DNA from: JBBQXY01 sp051004815
GTDB lineage: Bacteria; Chloroflexota; Ktedonobacteria; Ktedonobacterales; Ktedonobacteraceae
Length of the DNA stretch: 33,090 bases
Direction of reading: 5' to 3'
Assembly (NCBI GenBank): GCA_051004815.1
Contig: JBPCJY010000249.1
Span: forward strand, 1 to 33,090
How positions within the stretch are numbered: position 1 is the first letter of the stretch; every line of letters starts with the position of its first letter. A model generated the notes under the pieces. The model searched no databases and was not told the DNA's origin. It saw nothing but the letters and a program-made list of their open reading frames with translations. The translations under genes were made by a program, and so were the position numbers. Below, piece by piece: positions 24,915 to 32,737 of this stretch.

Positions 24915-25164
24915 GAGTCTCTCCTGCCTTCCTCGATCTAGTCACCAGTTGTTCTGGAACTGGGTCGTAGAAATTGCCGTGATAAAAGGGGTGACAGCGT
25001 CCAATGCGTTTAGCTGTCAACCAGCCGCCACGGAAAAAGCCAAAACGTTGTATCGCCTCGTACCCATATTGTGAACACGAGGGCATGAATCGACACGATG
25101 AGGGCAGGACTACCGACAGCGTGCGCTGGTATAAACGTATTAAAAAAAGTGCAATATATTTCAC
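24907..25164 (-). CDS. yidD: Membrane protein insertion efficiency factor YidD
   Basis: The 85-residue protein matches YidD: LIRLYQRTLS (8-17), CRFMPSCSQYGYEAI (24-38) and GGWLTAKRIGRCHPF (46-60), with the three conserved cysteines C24, C30 and C57. YidD is a small peripheral membrane protein that helps YidC-dependent insertion. The start is GTG at 25164 with AAAGG upstream. It lies 41 bases after rnpA and overlaps yidC, in keeping with a single transcript from the rpmH promoter. Confidence 0.96.
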   Translation of the reverse strand: MKYIALFLIRLYQRTLSVVLPSSCRFMPSCSQYGYEAIQRFGFFRGGWLTAKRIGRCHPFYHGNFYDPVPEQLVTRSRKAGETRG

Positions 25165-25205
25165 TGCCGACGACCTTTGTGTATTCTCAACAACTCAACA
25201 CCAGC

Positions 25206-25562
25206 TTATACTTGCGCGGGGTCAAGTAGTCGCGCTCGATGCAATAATGTCACAATATCCTGTTCAAGTACATGCAAGTCAGCAGTAATTACCTGATTTC
25301 TCGCGCTGAGAACAATATCCCATCCAACGGGAAGAGCTGGTAACGTGTGCCGTACCGCTTCACCGAGTAGCCGTTTAATATAATTACGTTCAACAGCCAG
25401 CTTTGAGATGCGTTTACTGACCACAAATCCGACGCGCAAGCGCGAATCTGCATTTGGTACCCATGCAAGTATAAGCAGCCGAGACGTTATGCTACGTCCC
25501 TGCTGCCTTACCCGCTGAAAATCACTGTTCTTGCGCAGGCGTAACGCACGATTAAGTGCCAC
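25206..25562 (-). CDS. rnpA: Ribonuclease P protein component
   Basis: RnpA is the small protein of RNase P, which trims the 5' leader from tRNA precursors. The 118-residue length is normal. The family motif VERNYIKRLLGEAVR (57-71) carries the RNA-binding R59, N60, K63 and R64, and LRVGFVVSKRISK (42-54) precedes it. The start is GTG at 25562. It has no clear ribosome-binding site, and only seven bases separate it from the rpmH stop codon, so it is probably translationally coupled. The N-terminus LRLRKNSDFQRV is typical, which supports this start. Confidence 0.96.
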   Translation of the reverse strand: MALNRALRLRKNSDFQRVRQQGRSITSRLLILAWVPNADSRLRVGFVVSKRISKLAVERNYIKRLLGEAVRHTLPALPVGWDIVLSARNQVITADLHVLEQDIVTLLHRARLLDPAQV

Positions 25563-25569
25563 AACCGCG

Positions 25570-25704
25570 CTAGACCGTTAGCTTCCAACGCCCTTTGGCG
25601 CGGCGAGCTTTCAAAACACGTCGACCGTTGCGGGTTGACATGCGTTTCATAAAACCGTGTTCGCGTAAGCGCGGAATGCGCTTGGGTTGCCATGTTCGTT
25701 TCAT
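25570..25704 (-). CDS. rpmH: 50S ribosomal protein L34
   Basis: This 44-residue gene is easily missed. It reads MKRTWQPKRIPRLREHG, FMKRMSTRNGRRVLKARRAK and GRWKLTV, the classic L34 sequence, and is very basic. L34 is part of the large ribosomal subunit. GAAGGA lies five bases before the ATG, and a near-consensus promoter stands upstream. rnpA follows after seven bases. In many bacteria dnaA and the replication origin lie just upstream of rpmH. Here an FHA-domain gene does, so the window is perhaps near the origin but does not include it on this side. Confidence 0.97.
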   Translation of the reverse strand: MKRTWQPKRIPRLREHGFMKRMSTRNGRRVLKARRAKGRWKLTV

Positions 25705-25742
25705 ATGTTCCTTCTCTTTCCTCCACTTGAGATATCCTGTAG

Positions 25743-25772
25743 ATTATAACGGTTAGAGGTACAGGCTGTCAA
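25743..25772 (-). promoter_or_regulatory. Strong promoter of rpmH-rnpA-yidD-yidC
   Basis: On the minus strand a perfect TTGACA (25767-25772) and a perfect TATAAT (25743-25748) are 18 bases apart. Transcription would start about 30 bases before the rpmH start codon. This is the best housekeeping-type promoter in the window, as expected for a ribosomal protein gene. Confidence 0.9.
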
Positions 25773-25798
25773 ATGCGGAGTAGAGACGATGGTACTAG

Positions 25799-26464
25799 CT
25801 ACGGCGTTTTAAAACGCAACAGCACTCGTCCAAGTTTCACTTCGTCGTTATCGTGCAAAGGCATGGGAGCCTTGCCGGCCAGCCGCTGACGGTTGAGGAA
25901 CGTAAAGTTCGTGCTATTTTCGTCTTCCAACATATACTGACCGTTCTCAACAAAAATGCGTGCGTGCAAGCGTGAGACACCGCCCTCTTCACCGCCATGT
26001 GGCGTCAAGTCCACATCGGGGAAGATATTGCTCACGGCATCCTCACGGCCAATAACGATTGTATCTTTACCGCTTAGATCAAACTCCTGGTTGTCGGCTT
26101 CGACGATCAAACGCGCCGCGAGAGCCGTAGGAGCCGATGACATAACGGGTGCAGCAGCCGGGGTTGAGTCCAGGTCGGGAGCGGGTGCTGGTGTAGGCGG
26201 CATAGGTGACGCGGGATTAGCATCGACGGCGGCAGGAGCAGATGCACCTTGCATATTCACGCCACAATTTGAGCAAAACGCTTCTCCCACCGGATTTTGC
26301 GTTCCACAGGATGGGCAGGTTTGCGTCCCCGCTTCGGCGGGTGAAGTGGAAACAGGTGCAGCAGCCGAAGCTTCTGGTGCCGTGCTGGGTAATGGCTCGC
26401 CGCACTCATCACAAAAAGCCGAGCCATCAGGGTTCGCGTGATGTAAGGAACAATATACTGTCAT
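25799..26464 (-). CDS. Zinc-ribbon and FHA-domain protein
   Basis: The 221-residue protein probably reads phosphothreonine marks made by the neighbouring kinase. Two zinc ribbons stand at the N-terminus: C5, H8, C18, C21 and C50, C53, C64, C67. An Ala/Pro-rich linker follows (70-115). The FHA domain (about 117-221) has IGRE (138-141), SRLHARI (164-170) and NSTNFTFLN (183-191), with R140, S164, H167 and N187 near the usual phosphopeptide-binding places. AAGGAGGA precedes the ATG by about nine bases. It is the last of five co-directional signalling genes. A hairpin (26518-26546) separates it from the VWA gene, so it may have its own promoter. Confidence 0.9.
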   Translation of the reverse strand: MTVYCSLHHANPDGSAFCDECGEPLPSTAPEASAAAPVSTSPAEAGTQTCPSCGTQNPVGEAFCSNCGVNMQGASAPAAVDANPASPMPPTPAPAPDLDSTPAAAPVMSSAPTALAARLIVEADNQEFDLSGKDTIVIGREDAVSNIFPDVDLTPHGGEEGGVSRLHARIFVENGQYMLEDENSTNFTFLNRQRLAGKAPMPLHDNDEVKLGRVLLRFKTP

Positions 26465-26517
26465 GATACTCTGTCCTCCTTAACGTATATACGATTGAGT
26501 TGTGCGTTAGTTGAATT

Positions 26518-26546
26518 ATGTGGTGCTCATACTTAGAACACCACAT
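26518..26546. repeat. Small inverted repeat between VWA and FHA genes
   Basis: ATGTGGTG (26518-26525) and CACCACAT (26539-26546) are perfect inverted arms with a 13-base loop, 13 bases past the VWA stop codon. There is no T-run, so it could be a processing or operator site as well as a weak terminator. Confidence 0.5.
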
Positions 26547-26558
26547 GTATGTCATAGA

Positions 26559-27797
26559 TCAAGGTATTAAATCGTCCAGACGCTGGGTTAGTTTGCGTGT
26601 CTTATTACCGATAGATTTGACCTGATCTGGTGAAATCTGCTGGCCCTGGTTGATCTGCTCAAGAGCATTCTGCGTTTCCTGGTCGAGCACGCGGGTGACA
26701 TTTGGGGCCAGTTTCGTGGTCGCTTTACCAGTGCGCTTATATTCATCCAGGACTTTGGTAACTAAACGATGGGCATTGGCCTTTTCGGCAAAATTCATCA
26801 CGGTTGGATTCACCTGGGCCGCTTCGTTGGCATCGGTGGTGAAGGTCACTCTAATGTCGTCATGCACGATCTCACCGATCAGATTAGCAATCGGCACATC
26901 GTAGCTAAGTTCGGTCTGCGCGATACGGAACAAGCCGGCAGGGCGGGGATCGATCATTAATTCCACCAGCACCGATTGCGCATTATCTTTCTCCAGATCA
27001 CCGAGTTGGATGACGACTTGCCGATCTGAAAGCACGGATTGGCCAAAATCGCTGATAATGGGCAGCACTTTTACCGCCTTTTTCGGTGTGACACCGACGG
27101 GTAGACGCAAGGTTAGCATGGTATTGCGCACAGCCACCGCTACAGCTCGTTGTAACTGTTGCTCAAAGACGGCCATGGCATCATCCGGGTTGCGAATAAA
27201 CTCTGCTGGCAAGCCACCACTCATTTCACCAATGGTATCCAGCAGACCTTCATCCCAGTCCTGGCCAATGCCTAGTGGATAGATGGAGATGCCAGCGGCC
27301 CGAGCATCGCGTGCTAACTGGCGGCAGCGATCAGAGTCGCCATAGGTGACGCCATCTGTCAGCAGGATCATGCGGTTGATGGCGTTGGGAATATTCCAGC
27401 GGCGCAATTCATTGAGGCCCTGGATCATTCCCAGCGACATAGTCGTACCGCCAGCATCACGAATGCGATCAATGGCGGCTTTCATACCTACGGGGTCACG
27501 CGCTGGCATGGAGGGGATAATGACCTGGCAGGTGTCATCGAAAATGACGACGGAGATATAGTCGCTTGGCTCCAAGCGATCTATCACCTTCTTTACCGCT
27601 TCTTTGACATTTCTTAGCTTGGGACCCTTCATAGAGCCGGAATGGTCAAGCACCAGGGCAAAATTGAGCGGCATACGCACCTGTGCCATCAGTTCCGTGG
27701 GTTTCGCTTCTATTAATACATATGCCACCTGGCTCCCACCAGTGACCGGCATAAAATCCTTACCGGTTTCATGGGCCAATGTTACTTCACCGGGCAT
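26559..27797 (-). CDS. VWA domain protein with intact MIDAS
   Basis: The 412-residue protein has a von Willebrand factor A domain (about 44-220) with a complete metal-ion adhesion site: DHSGS (D51, S53, S55), T118 in AGGTT and D148 in LTDG. A beta-rich region follows (230-340), then a C-terminal helical part (345-412). No signal peptide or membrane segment is seen, so it should be cytoplasmic and bind partners through the metal site. It lies between genes for an FHA protein and a PP2C phosphatase, next to a kinase. VWA, PP2C and kinase trios are known from the TerY-P type stress systems, and this one may be a related signalling unit. GGAG precedes the ATG by nine bases. Confidence 0.9.
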   Translation of the reverse strand: MPGEVTLAHETGKDFMPVTGGSQVAYVLIEAKPTELMAQVRMPLNFALVLDHSGSMKGPKLRNVKEAVKKVIDRLEPSDYISVVIFDDTCQVIIPSMPARDPVGMKAAIDRIRDAGGTTMSLGMIQGLNELRRWNIPNAINRMILLTDGVTYGDSDRCRQLARDARAAGISIYPLGIGQDWDEGLLDTIGEMSGGLPAEFIRNPDDAMAVFEQQLQRAVAVAVRNTMLTLRLPVGVTPKKAVKVLPIISDFGQSVLSDRQVVIQLGDLEKDNAQSVLVELMIDPRPAGLFRIAQTELSYDVPIANLIGEIVHDDIRVTFTTDANEAAQVNPTVMNFAEKANAHRLVTKVLDEYKRTGKATTKLAPNVTRVLDQETQNALEQINQGQQISPDQVKSIGNKTRKLTQRLDDLIP

Positions 27798-27892
27798 AAT
27801 AAGTAACTCCTTTCACACTTGGCTGGATGTAGTATATCATTATTCATATTCACGCGCAAAAGCCCCCTTCTTGTAGAAACGCAAAATGGGTT

Positions 27893-29809
27893 CTAATGCA
27901 CAAACACCACGATCGCGCTGATATTATCCTCACCACCGTTGGCATTAGCCGCCTCAATAAGCTGAGCACAAGCGGCTTGTGGATCAGGGGCTTTCGTCAA
28001 AATGCCTTCCAGTTCTGGATTGCGCACCATCTCCCACAATCCGTCACAGCAACTCAGCAGAATATCGCCAGGATGGACCTGCTGCTTGAAAATGTCGATC
28101 TGCACATTTAGCTTATCGCCGAGACTGCGAAAAATTTGGCTTCTCTGCGGATGGGTATAGACATCGTCGGGCTGGATTAAGCCGCCCGCGACAAGCTGGC
28201 CGACCAGGGAATGGTCGGTGGTCAGTTGATAAATTTGTCCGCCTCGTATCATATACGTGCGACTGTCTCCAACGTTCAAGATGTAGGCATAATCTTTATA
28301 GACCATGAAGCCGGTGATGGTTGACCCCATATCGGTTTTATCATGTTGGTTCACTTTGCAGATGGCGGCGTTGGCATCTTCCACGGAGCCTTGCAGCAGC
28401 GAAACCAGGGCATCTTCGTCCAATGGCTGAACCGGCTCTCCCTTCTGTTCCGCTACGAGCGGAGCCAACAGGAGTTCGCGCACCATGCGTTCCGCGATAG
28501 TGCTGATCGCCAGGCGACTGGCCCCTTGCCCATTATCGTGACCGCCCATCCCATCGGCCACTATAAACACGCCGGCTGGCATAGATTGCGATTCATGGAC
28601 GCGTTGCAGCAGCAGCAGCAGGGTGCTATCTTCGTTCGGTTCACTGCGCCGTACATTGCCAGCGTCCGAATCGCAAGCCGCGAGAAGATGAACCCCATTG
28701 GGGAAAACGTCTTCGACAGCTTGTGCCTGCACGATCACATAGGTTTGGCCCGCATCCACAAAGGTGTTGACAATGTTGCCGTGCAGCACATTGGCATCCT
28801 GCCCATTAGCAGTCGCGGGATACTCGTGCATGGTATAGGGGGCATTGAGTAGCTCGGCTCCGCATTCGTTGCAGAACTCATCGCCTTCGCTGTTCTGTTC
28901 AGAGGCGCAGTTCCAGCAGCGTTGATAGCCCTGATGGTCTATGACGTCATAGAGATGTGACGTGGCATCGTCACTGACGACCTGGATGACCTCATAGCGA
29001 CCAATGACCGTCGTGCCAACGGCTAGTGTAGGGAAATCGCCGCTGGCGGGTGTGGCATTTGATGGAGTCGTGGGGAGGATGGTTGCACCCTCAGCCTCGT
29101 CCTGCGCTGCGTTATGCATATTTTCGCCGTCGGCGGCATTAGCTGGTACTGTTTTATCCAACATATCTTTTCTCTGATCCTGAAAGCTTTCACCTTTCTC
29201 CGCGTCGGCAGGAGTTTCCGCCGATGCATACACCGTCTCCGCCAGAGGCGGGTAGACCGTCTCCATCAGATAAGGATTGTTCTCCTCGGCGGGGGGGGGA
29301 GGTGGTAGTACCGCCTCTCCGTCAGACGCGCTGGGTGGCGGCGGTGGTATCGGTACCACATCATGTGCGTCATACACGTTAGAGGGCGGCATCTGTTCAC
29401 TTTGTTCCGCCGACTGATTCGTCACCGGCGGTGATGCTTCATCTTGTACCGGTGGCATGGGCATAGGCTCATGAGCAGGTGCAGGCACCTGTGCTGGTAG
29501 TTCCGCACTATGCTTTTCTGGTTGATCTCCTCCCGCAGCGGATGGCGACCCCTGGTGCTCCTGCTCCACGTCTTTTTGCCAAAGGTTGGCATGAAAGGCA
29601 ATCATCTGCTGCGGCGAAATGATCTGCGTGGGTGCCTGGCTGATATCTTCAACCTCGTTTACACCTTCTTGCGCAGGTGCGGATAGGTGATTCACCATGG
29701 CCGCTTCGGGAACCTTCGCCACTTCCGCAGGGGAATGAAAGTCAAAGCGACACTTCTTACAGAACTTGGCATCGTCACGATTTGGTGTATTACACGATGG
29801 ACAGATCAT
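27893..29809 (-). CDS. PP2C-type phosphatase with two zinc ribbons and a kinase-lobe-like segment
   Basis: The 638-residue protein opens with a zinc ribbon (C3, C6, C17, C20). A Pro/Glu-rich linker of about 230 residues contains runs of proline. At 264-292 TTVIGRYEVIQVVSD and SHLYDVIDHQGY resemble the first strands of a kinase N-lobe with a degraded glycine loop. A second ribbon follows (C298, C301, C313, C316). The C-terminal PP2C domain (about 380-638) has ADGMGGHD (418-425), GDSRTY (514-519), CDGLWE (588-593) and GGEDNI (625-630), so the metal-binding aspartates are intact. It should remove phosphate from Ser/Thr. CTAAAGGAGGGG lies before the ATG. It is 19 bases downstream of the kinase gene, so the two are co-transcribed. 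Confidence 0.92.
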   Translation of the reverse strand: MICPSCNTPNRDDAKFCKKCRFDFHSPAEVAKVPEAAMVNHLSAPAQEGVNEVEDISQAPTQIISPQQMIAFHANLWQKDVEQEHQGSPSAAGGDQPEKHSAELPAQVPAPAHEPMPMPPVQDEASPPVTNQSAEQSEQMPPSNVYDAHDVVPIPPPPPSASDGEAVLPPPPPAEENNPYLMETVYPPLAETVYASAETPADAEKGESFQDQRKDMLDKTVPANAADGENMHNAAQDEAEGATILPTTPSNATPASGDFPTLAVGTTVIGRYEVIQVVSDDATSHLYDVIDHQGYQRCWNCASEQNSEGDEFCNECGAELLNAPYTMHEYPATANGQDANVLHGNIVNTFVDAGQTYVIVQAQAVEDVFPNGVHLLAACDSDAGNVRRSEPNEDSTLLLLLQRVHESQSMPAGVFIVADGMGGHDNGQGASRLAISTIAERMVRELLLAPLVAEQKGEPVQPLDEDALVSLLQGSVEDANAAICKVNQHDKTDMGSTITGFMVYKDYAYILNVGDSRTYMIRGGQIYQLTTDHSLVGQLVAGGLIQPDDVYTHPQRSQIFRSLGDKLNVQIDIFKQQVHPGDILLSCCDGLWEMVRNPELEGILTKAPDPQAACAQLIEAANANGGEDNISAIVVFVH

Positions 29810-29828
29810 AATCCTGCCCCTCCTTTAG

Positions 29829-31808
29829 CTATCTCAGTAGTTTTTGTAGTAGTTTTGCTTCGTTATTATTTGGGTCTAGCTGTAGTGCCATACCTACTTT
29901 CTGGCGACTTTCCTGTTTTTTATTGAGGCGCTGGTAGCAGAAGGCCATGGCACTGTACACACTCGATATATCTGGCTGCAATGCATTTGCTTTCTCAAGA
30001 GCATCCAGTGCGAGCCGCCACTCGCGTGTTTTCATCCGCGCCCGACCTAATTCGTACCAGCTTTCAGGAAAATCTTCCTGGTACTTAATTGCCTGGAGCA
30101 AGCGTTCAATGGCCTTTTGAGGCCGGTCCATTTGAAGATAGAGGTGTCCAAGCGCGGTCAAGATCAACGCGTGTTCCGGCGCGAGCTTGAGTCCTTCGAG
30201 GAATTGCTTTTCCGCGTTCTGGTTGTACCCTTGCTCCATGGCAACCATGCCAAGTTGATAGTAGATCGCGGAATCATCCGGGTTGATCTGCAAAGCTTTT
30301 ACGAAGGTATCCGTTGCCTGGGGATAAAGAGCCATGTCGCGGTAACACATGCCCAACTGGAAAAGCGCGTCCAGCGCATTCGACTTGACGCGTGCGGCAG
30401 CTTGAAATTGTTCAGCAGCCAGTTTCATGTTATCGGTAAAGAGCTTCTTATCCTTATCTTTGGCGGACAGGCTGTATTGGCGATATGCTCTGCCCAGATT
30501 GTATAACACTTCATACGAAGGTGCAGCCAATGACAGGGCCAACTTGAACTGGCGAATGGCTTCCACATAGTTTTTAGTACCAAACTGTTGTTGTCCAGCT
30601 TTGGCAGCTTTGGCAGCCGCTGTTGGATCACTGGCTGGTTTCGTTGCCGTGATGGGTCGGGCGCGGATAGGTTGCGAGACAATAGGGCGGGCAATGGGAC
30701 GGGCACGGATAGGTACCCGCGAGGCTGTAGGTATCCTTGCTTGCGGCGGTACGGACGTTGCCCCCTGCACCAGAGGTTGCCCATCCCGCTTACAAAACTT
30801 CGCACCGGGGCGATTTTGAAAGCCGCAGCGTGGACAGATAATACCACTAGCTGGGACCAGTATGGTGGCATTAGGCGATGACATAGCCGGAATCTGGATG
30901 GTCGTGGGTACGGCACTATTCGGCAAGCAGTGCTGTAAAGCGGTGCGCATCGCCTCGGCATTTTGAAAGCGCTGCGCCGGATTTTGCTGCATCGCCTTAA
31001 TAATCACCTGCTCTACCGGACAAACAGACGTGTTCCCAATACGCACAGTACGCAAGCGGGGGTTTTTCGCGAGAATACTGCCCGTAGCGGGCGTCTGAAT
31101 AGGATCAGGCTCATAATTGGTCAGCAAATGGTACATCGTCGCGCCCAACGAGTAGATGTCTGAGCGGGCATCGGTTTGCACCAGTTTAGCTGGATTTTGT
31201 GGATTGCGCCGCTGTCCCGGTGATGCCAGGGAGCCTAAGTGTTCCGGCGAGGCATACGAGATTGTCCCAAGATTCTCCGTGTTGGTGCGTTTATTCGGGT
31301 CGAAGCGGCGTGCGATCCCAAAGTCAATGAGCTGGACATCACCAGTATCAGTGACCATGATATTGCCCGGCTTGAGGTCGCGCAAGATAATGGGTGGATT
31401 GAACGAATGGATATACGCCAGTGCCTCACACACCTGCATCATCCACTTAATCACATCGTCTTCATTCAGCGGGGCATTGCACTTTTCCAGTAGCCTATCC
31501 AGGCTTTGGCCAGGTACAAACTCCATCACAAAGTAGTAATTCCCGTGCTCCTGAAAACTGAGCATAAAGGAAGGTATACGCGGATGCTTCAAGTTAAAAA
31601 GCAGGTCAATCTCTTTGTCAAAACGCTCAATCGCGGATCTGCGCTCCTCCACACTGGTAGTGGGGTTAATCAATAGTTCTTTGATAGCGCGAAAGTAGCC
31701 GGGCCTTCCCACCAATTCAACTTTATAAACGGTACCCATACCGCCTTCACCGAGCACCTGCACAATCTTGAATTTTCCATCGAGAATCGTACCTATAGGG
31801 AGAGCCAT
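29829..31808 (-). CDS. Ser/Thr protein kinase with zinc ribbon and TPR repeats
   Basis: The 659-residue protein has a kinase domain (13-295): GEGGMGTVY (20-28), K43 in AIKELL, catalytic ILRDLKPGN (141-149) with D144, and IDFGIAR (161-167). The usual HRD histidine is leucine, which many active kinases tolerate. A zinc-ribbon-like unit follows (C325, C328, C339), but its fourth place is aspartate D342 (CKRDG). After an Arg/Pro-rich linker, about seven TPR-like helix pairs fill 398-655 and probably bind partners. No membrane segment is seen, so it is a soluble kinase, unlike the one at 20034. It sits 26 bases after one PP2C gene and 19 bases before another. Confidence 0.93.
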   Translation of the reverse strand: MALPIGTILDGKFKIVQVLGEGGMGTVYKVELVGRPGYFRAIKELLINPTTSVEERRSAIERFDKEIDLLFNLKHPRIPSFMLSFQEHGNYYFVMEFVPGQSLDRLLEKCNAPLNEDDVIKWMMQVCEALAYIHSFNPPIILRDLKPGNIMVTDTGDVQLIDFGIARRFDPNKRTNTENLGTISYASPEHLGSLASPGQRRNPQNPAKLVQTDARSDIYSLGATMYHLLTNYEPDPIQTPATGSILAKNPRLRTVRIGNTSVCPVEQVIIKAMQQNPAQRFQNAEAMRTALQHCLPNSAVPTTIQIPAMSSPNATILVPASGIICPRCGFQNRPGAKFCKRDGQPLVQGATSVPPQARIPTASRVPIRARPIARPIVSQPIRARPITATKPASDPTAAAKAAKAGQQQFGTKNYVEAIRQFKLALSLAAPSYEVLYNLGRAYRQYSLSAKDKDKKLFTDNMKLAAEQFQAAARVKSNALDALFQLGMCYRDMALYPQATDTFVKALQINPDDSAIYYQLGMVAMEQGYNQNAEKQFLEGLKLAPEHALILTALGHLYLQMDRPQKAIERLLQAIKYQEDFPESWYELGRARMKTREWRLALDALEKANALQPDISSVYSAMAFCYQRLNKKQESRQKVGMALQLDPNNNEAKLLQKLLR

Positions 31809-31834
31809 ACGCCTGTTTTCTCCAAAAGTTCTTC

Positions 31835-32737
31835 TTACATCGCACTGACATGAATCACAACTGCCGTGATATTATCCTCACCGCCGTTGGCGTTCGCCAT
31901 GTCAATCAATGTGTCACATATTTTCTGGGGACTCGTTTTCTCAGTGAGTTCTTTCAGTAGATCTTCGCCGCGTACCATCTCCCACAGGCCGTCGGAGCAG
32001 AGGAGCAGTGTATCATCGGGATCCAATATTTGATGGAAGACATCCACCTCGACCGTCTTATGTCCGGCACCGAGCGAGCGGTAAATCAAGTTGCGTTGTG
32101 GATGCGAGTAGACATCCTCCGGCTCAATCTGGTTCGCCTCTACCAGGCGTGCCACCAATGAGTGATCTTTGGTGATCGGCTTGAGCTTGCCCTTACGCAG
32201 GAGATACGTCCGGCTATCCCCCACATTGGCGACATACGCTTGATTATCCTGGATAAGGACGGCAGTGACCGTACAGCCCAAGCCACGCGCAGCTGTTTTG
32301 CGTTCACCGTACTTGACTATAGCCGTATTGGCTTCCTGAATAGCGTGCGTAAATTGATCTTCTATTCTTTTCGCGACGGGAGTTTCCGGCAACTTGACCG
32401 TCTGCTGTAGCTTCTCGTTCTGCTCCATGGGATTGACTGGAGTTATTGTCACCGTAGCATCCGGGTCTACGGGAGTTGGGGGAAGAGCCAATTTAATGGT
32501 TGTCTGATCCTGGATCGGCTGAAAGAAGTGAACATCATTGATCGCTTTGCTGATTGTTTCTACAGCAATCCGACTGGCGACTTCTCCCGCCTGGTAGCCG
32601 CCCATGCCGTCGGCGACAATAAAAAGCCCACGATCACCATCACTTGAAGTTTCGATGCGTTTATAGACAGAATCTTCGTTTTGCTCGCGTTGTTTCCCCA
32701 CATCAGTTTTATCGGCAGCAGTAAGTTTCAATGGCAT
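31835..32737 (-). CDS. PP2C-family Ser/Thr phosphatase
   Basis: This 300-residue soluble phosphatase has all the PP2C motifs: REQNED (17-22), ADGMGGY (42-48), LGCTVTAV (153-160), GDSRTYL (173-179), CSDGLWE (247-253) and GGEDNIT (285-291). D43, D249 and D288 should bind the two metal ions. An insert of about 50 residues (72-125), Pro- and Thr-rich, breaks the domain after the first helix and could itself be phosphorylated. It is the first gene of the five-gene signalling block. GAGGT lies seven bases before the ATG. Its likely task is to reverse phosphorylation by the kinase directly downstream. Confidence 0.95.
   Translation of the reverse strand: MPLKLTAADKTDVGKQREQNEDSVYKRIETSSDGDRGLFIVADGMGGYQAGEVASRIAVETISKAINDVHFFQPIQDQTTIKLALPPTPVDPDATVTITPVNPMEQNEKLQQTVKLPETPVAKRIEDQFTHAIQEANTAIVKYGERKTAARGLGCTVTAVLIQDNQAYVANVGDSRTYLLRKGKLKPITKDHSLVARLVEANQIEPEDVYSHPQRNLIYRSLGAGHKTVEVDVFHQILDPDDTLLLCSDGLWEMVRGEDLLKELTEKTSPQKICDTLIDMANANGGEDNITAVVIHVSAM

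Noticed and set aside
25508..25726. Open frame of 72 codons overlapping rpmH
   Set aside because: It is rpmH DNA read in the wrong frame. The L34 protein is encoded at 25570-25704.
30425..30961. Open frame of 178 codons on the minus strand
   Set aside because: It overlaps the kinase-TPR gene in another frame; a shadow.
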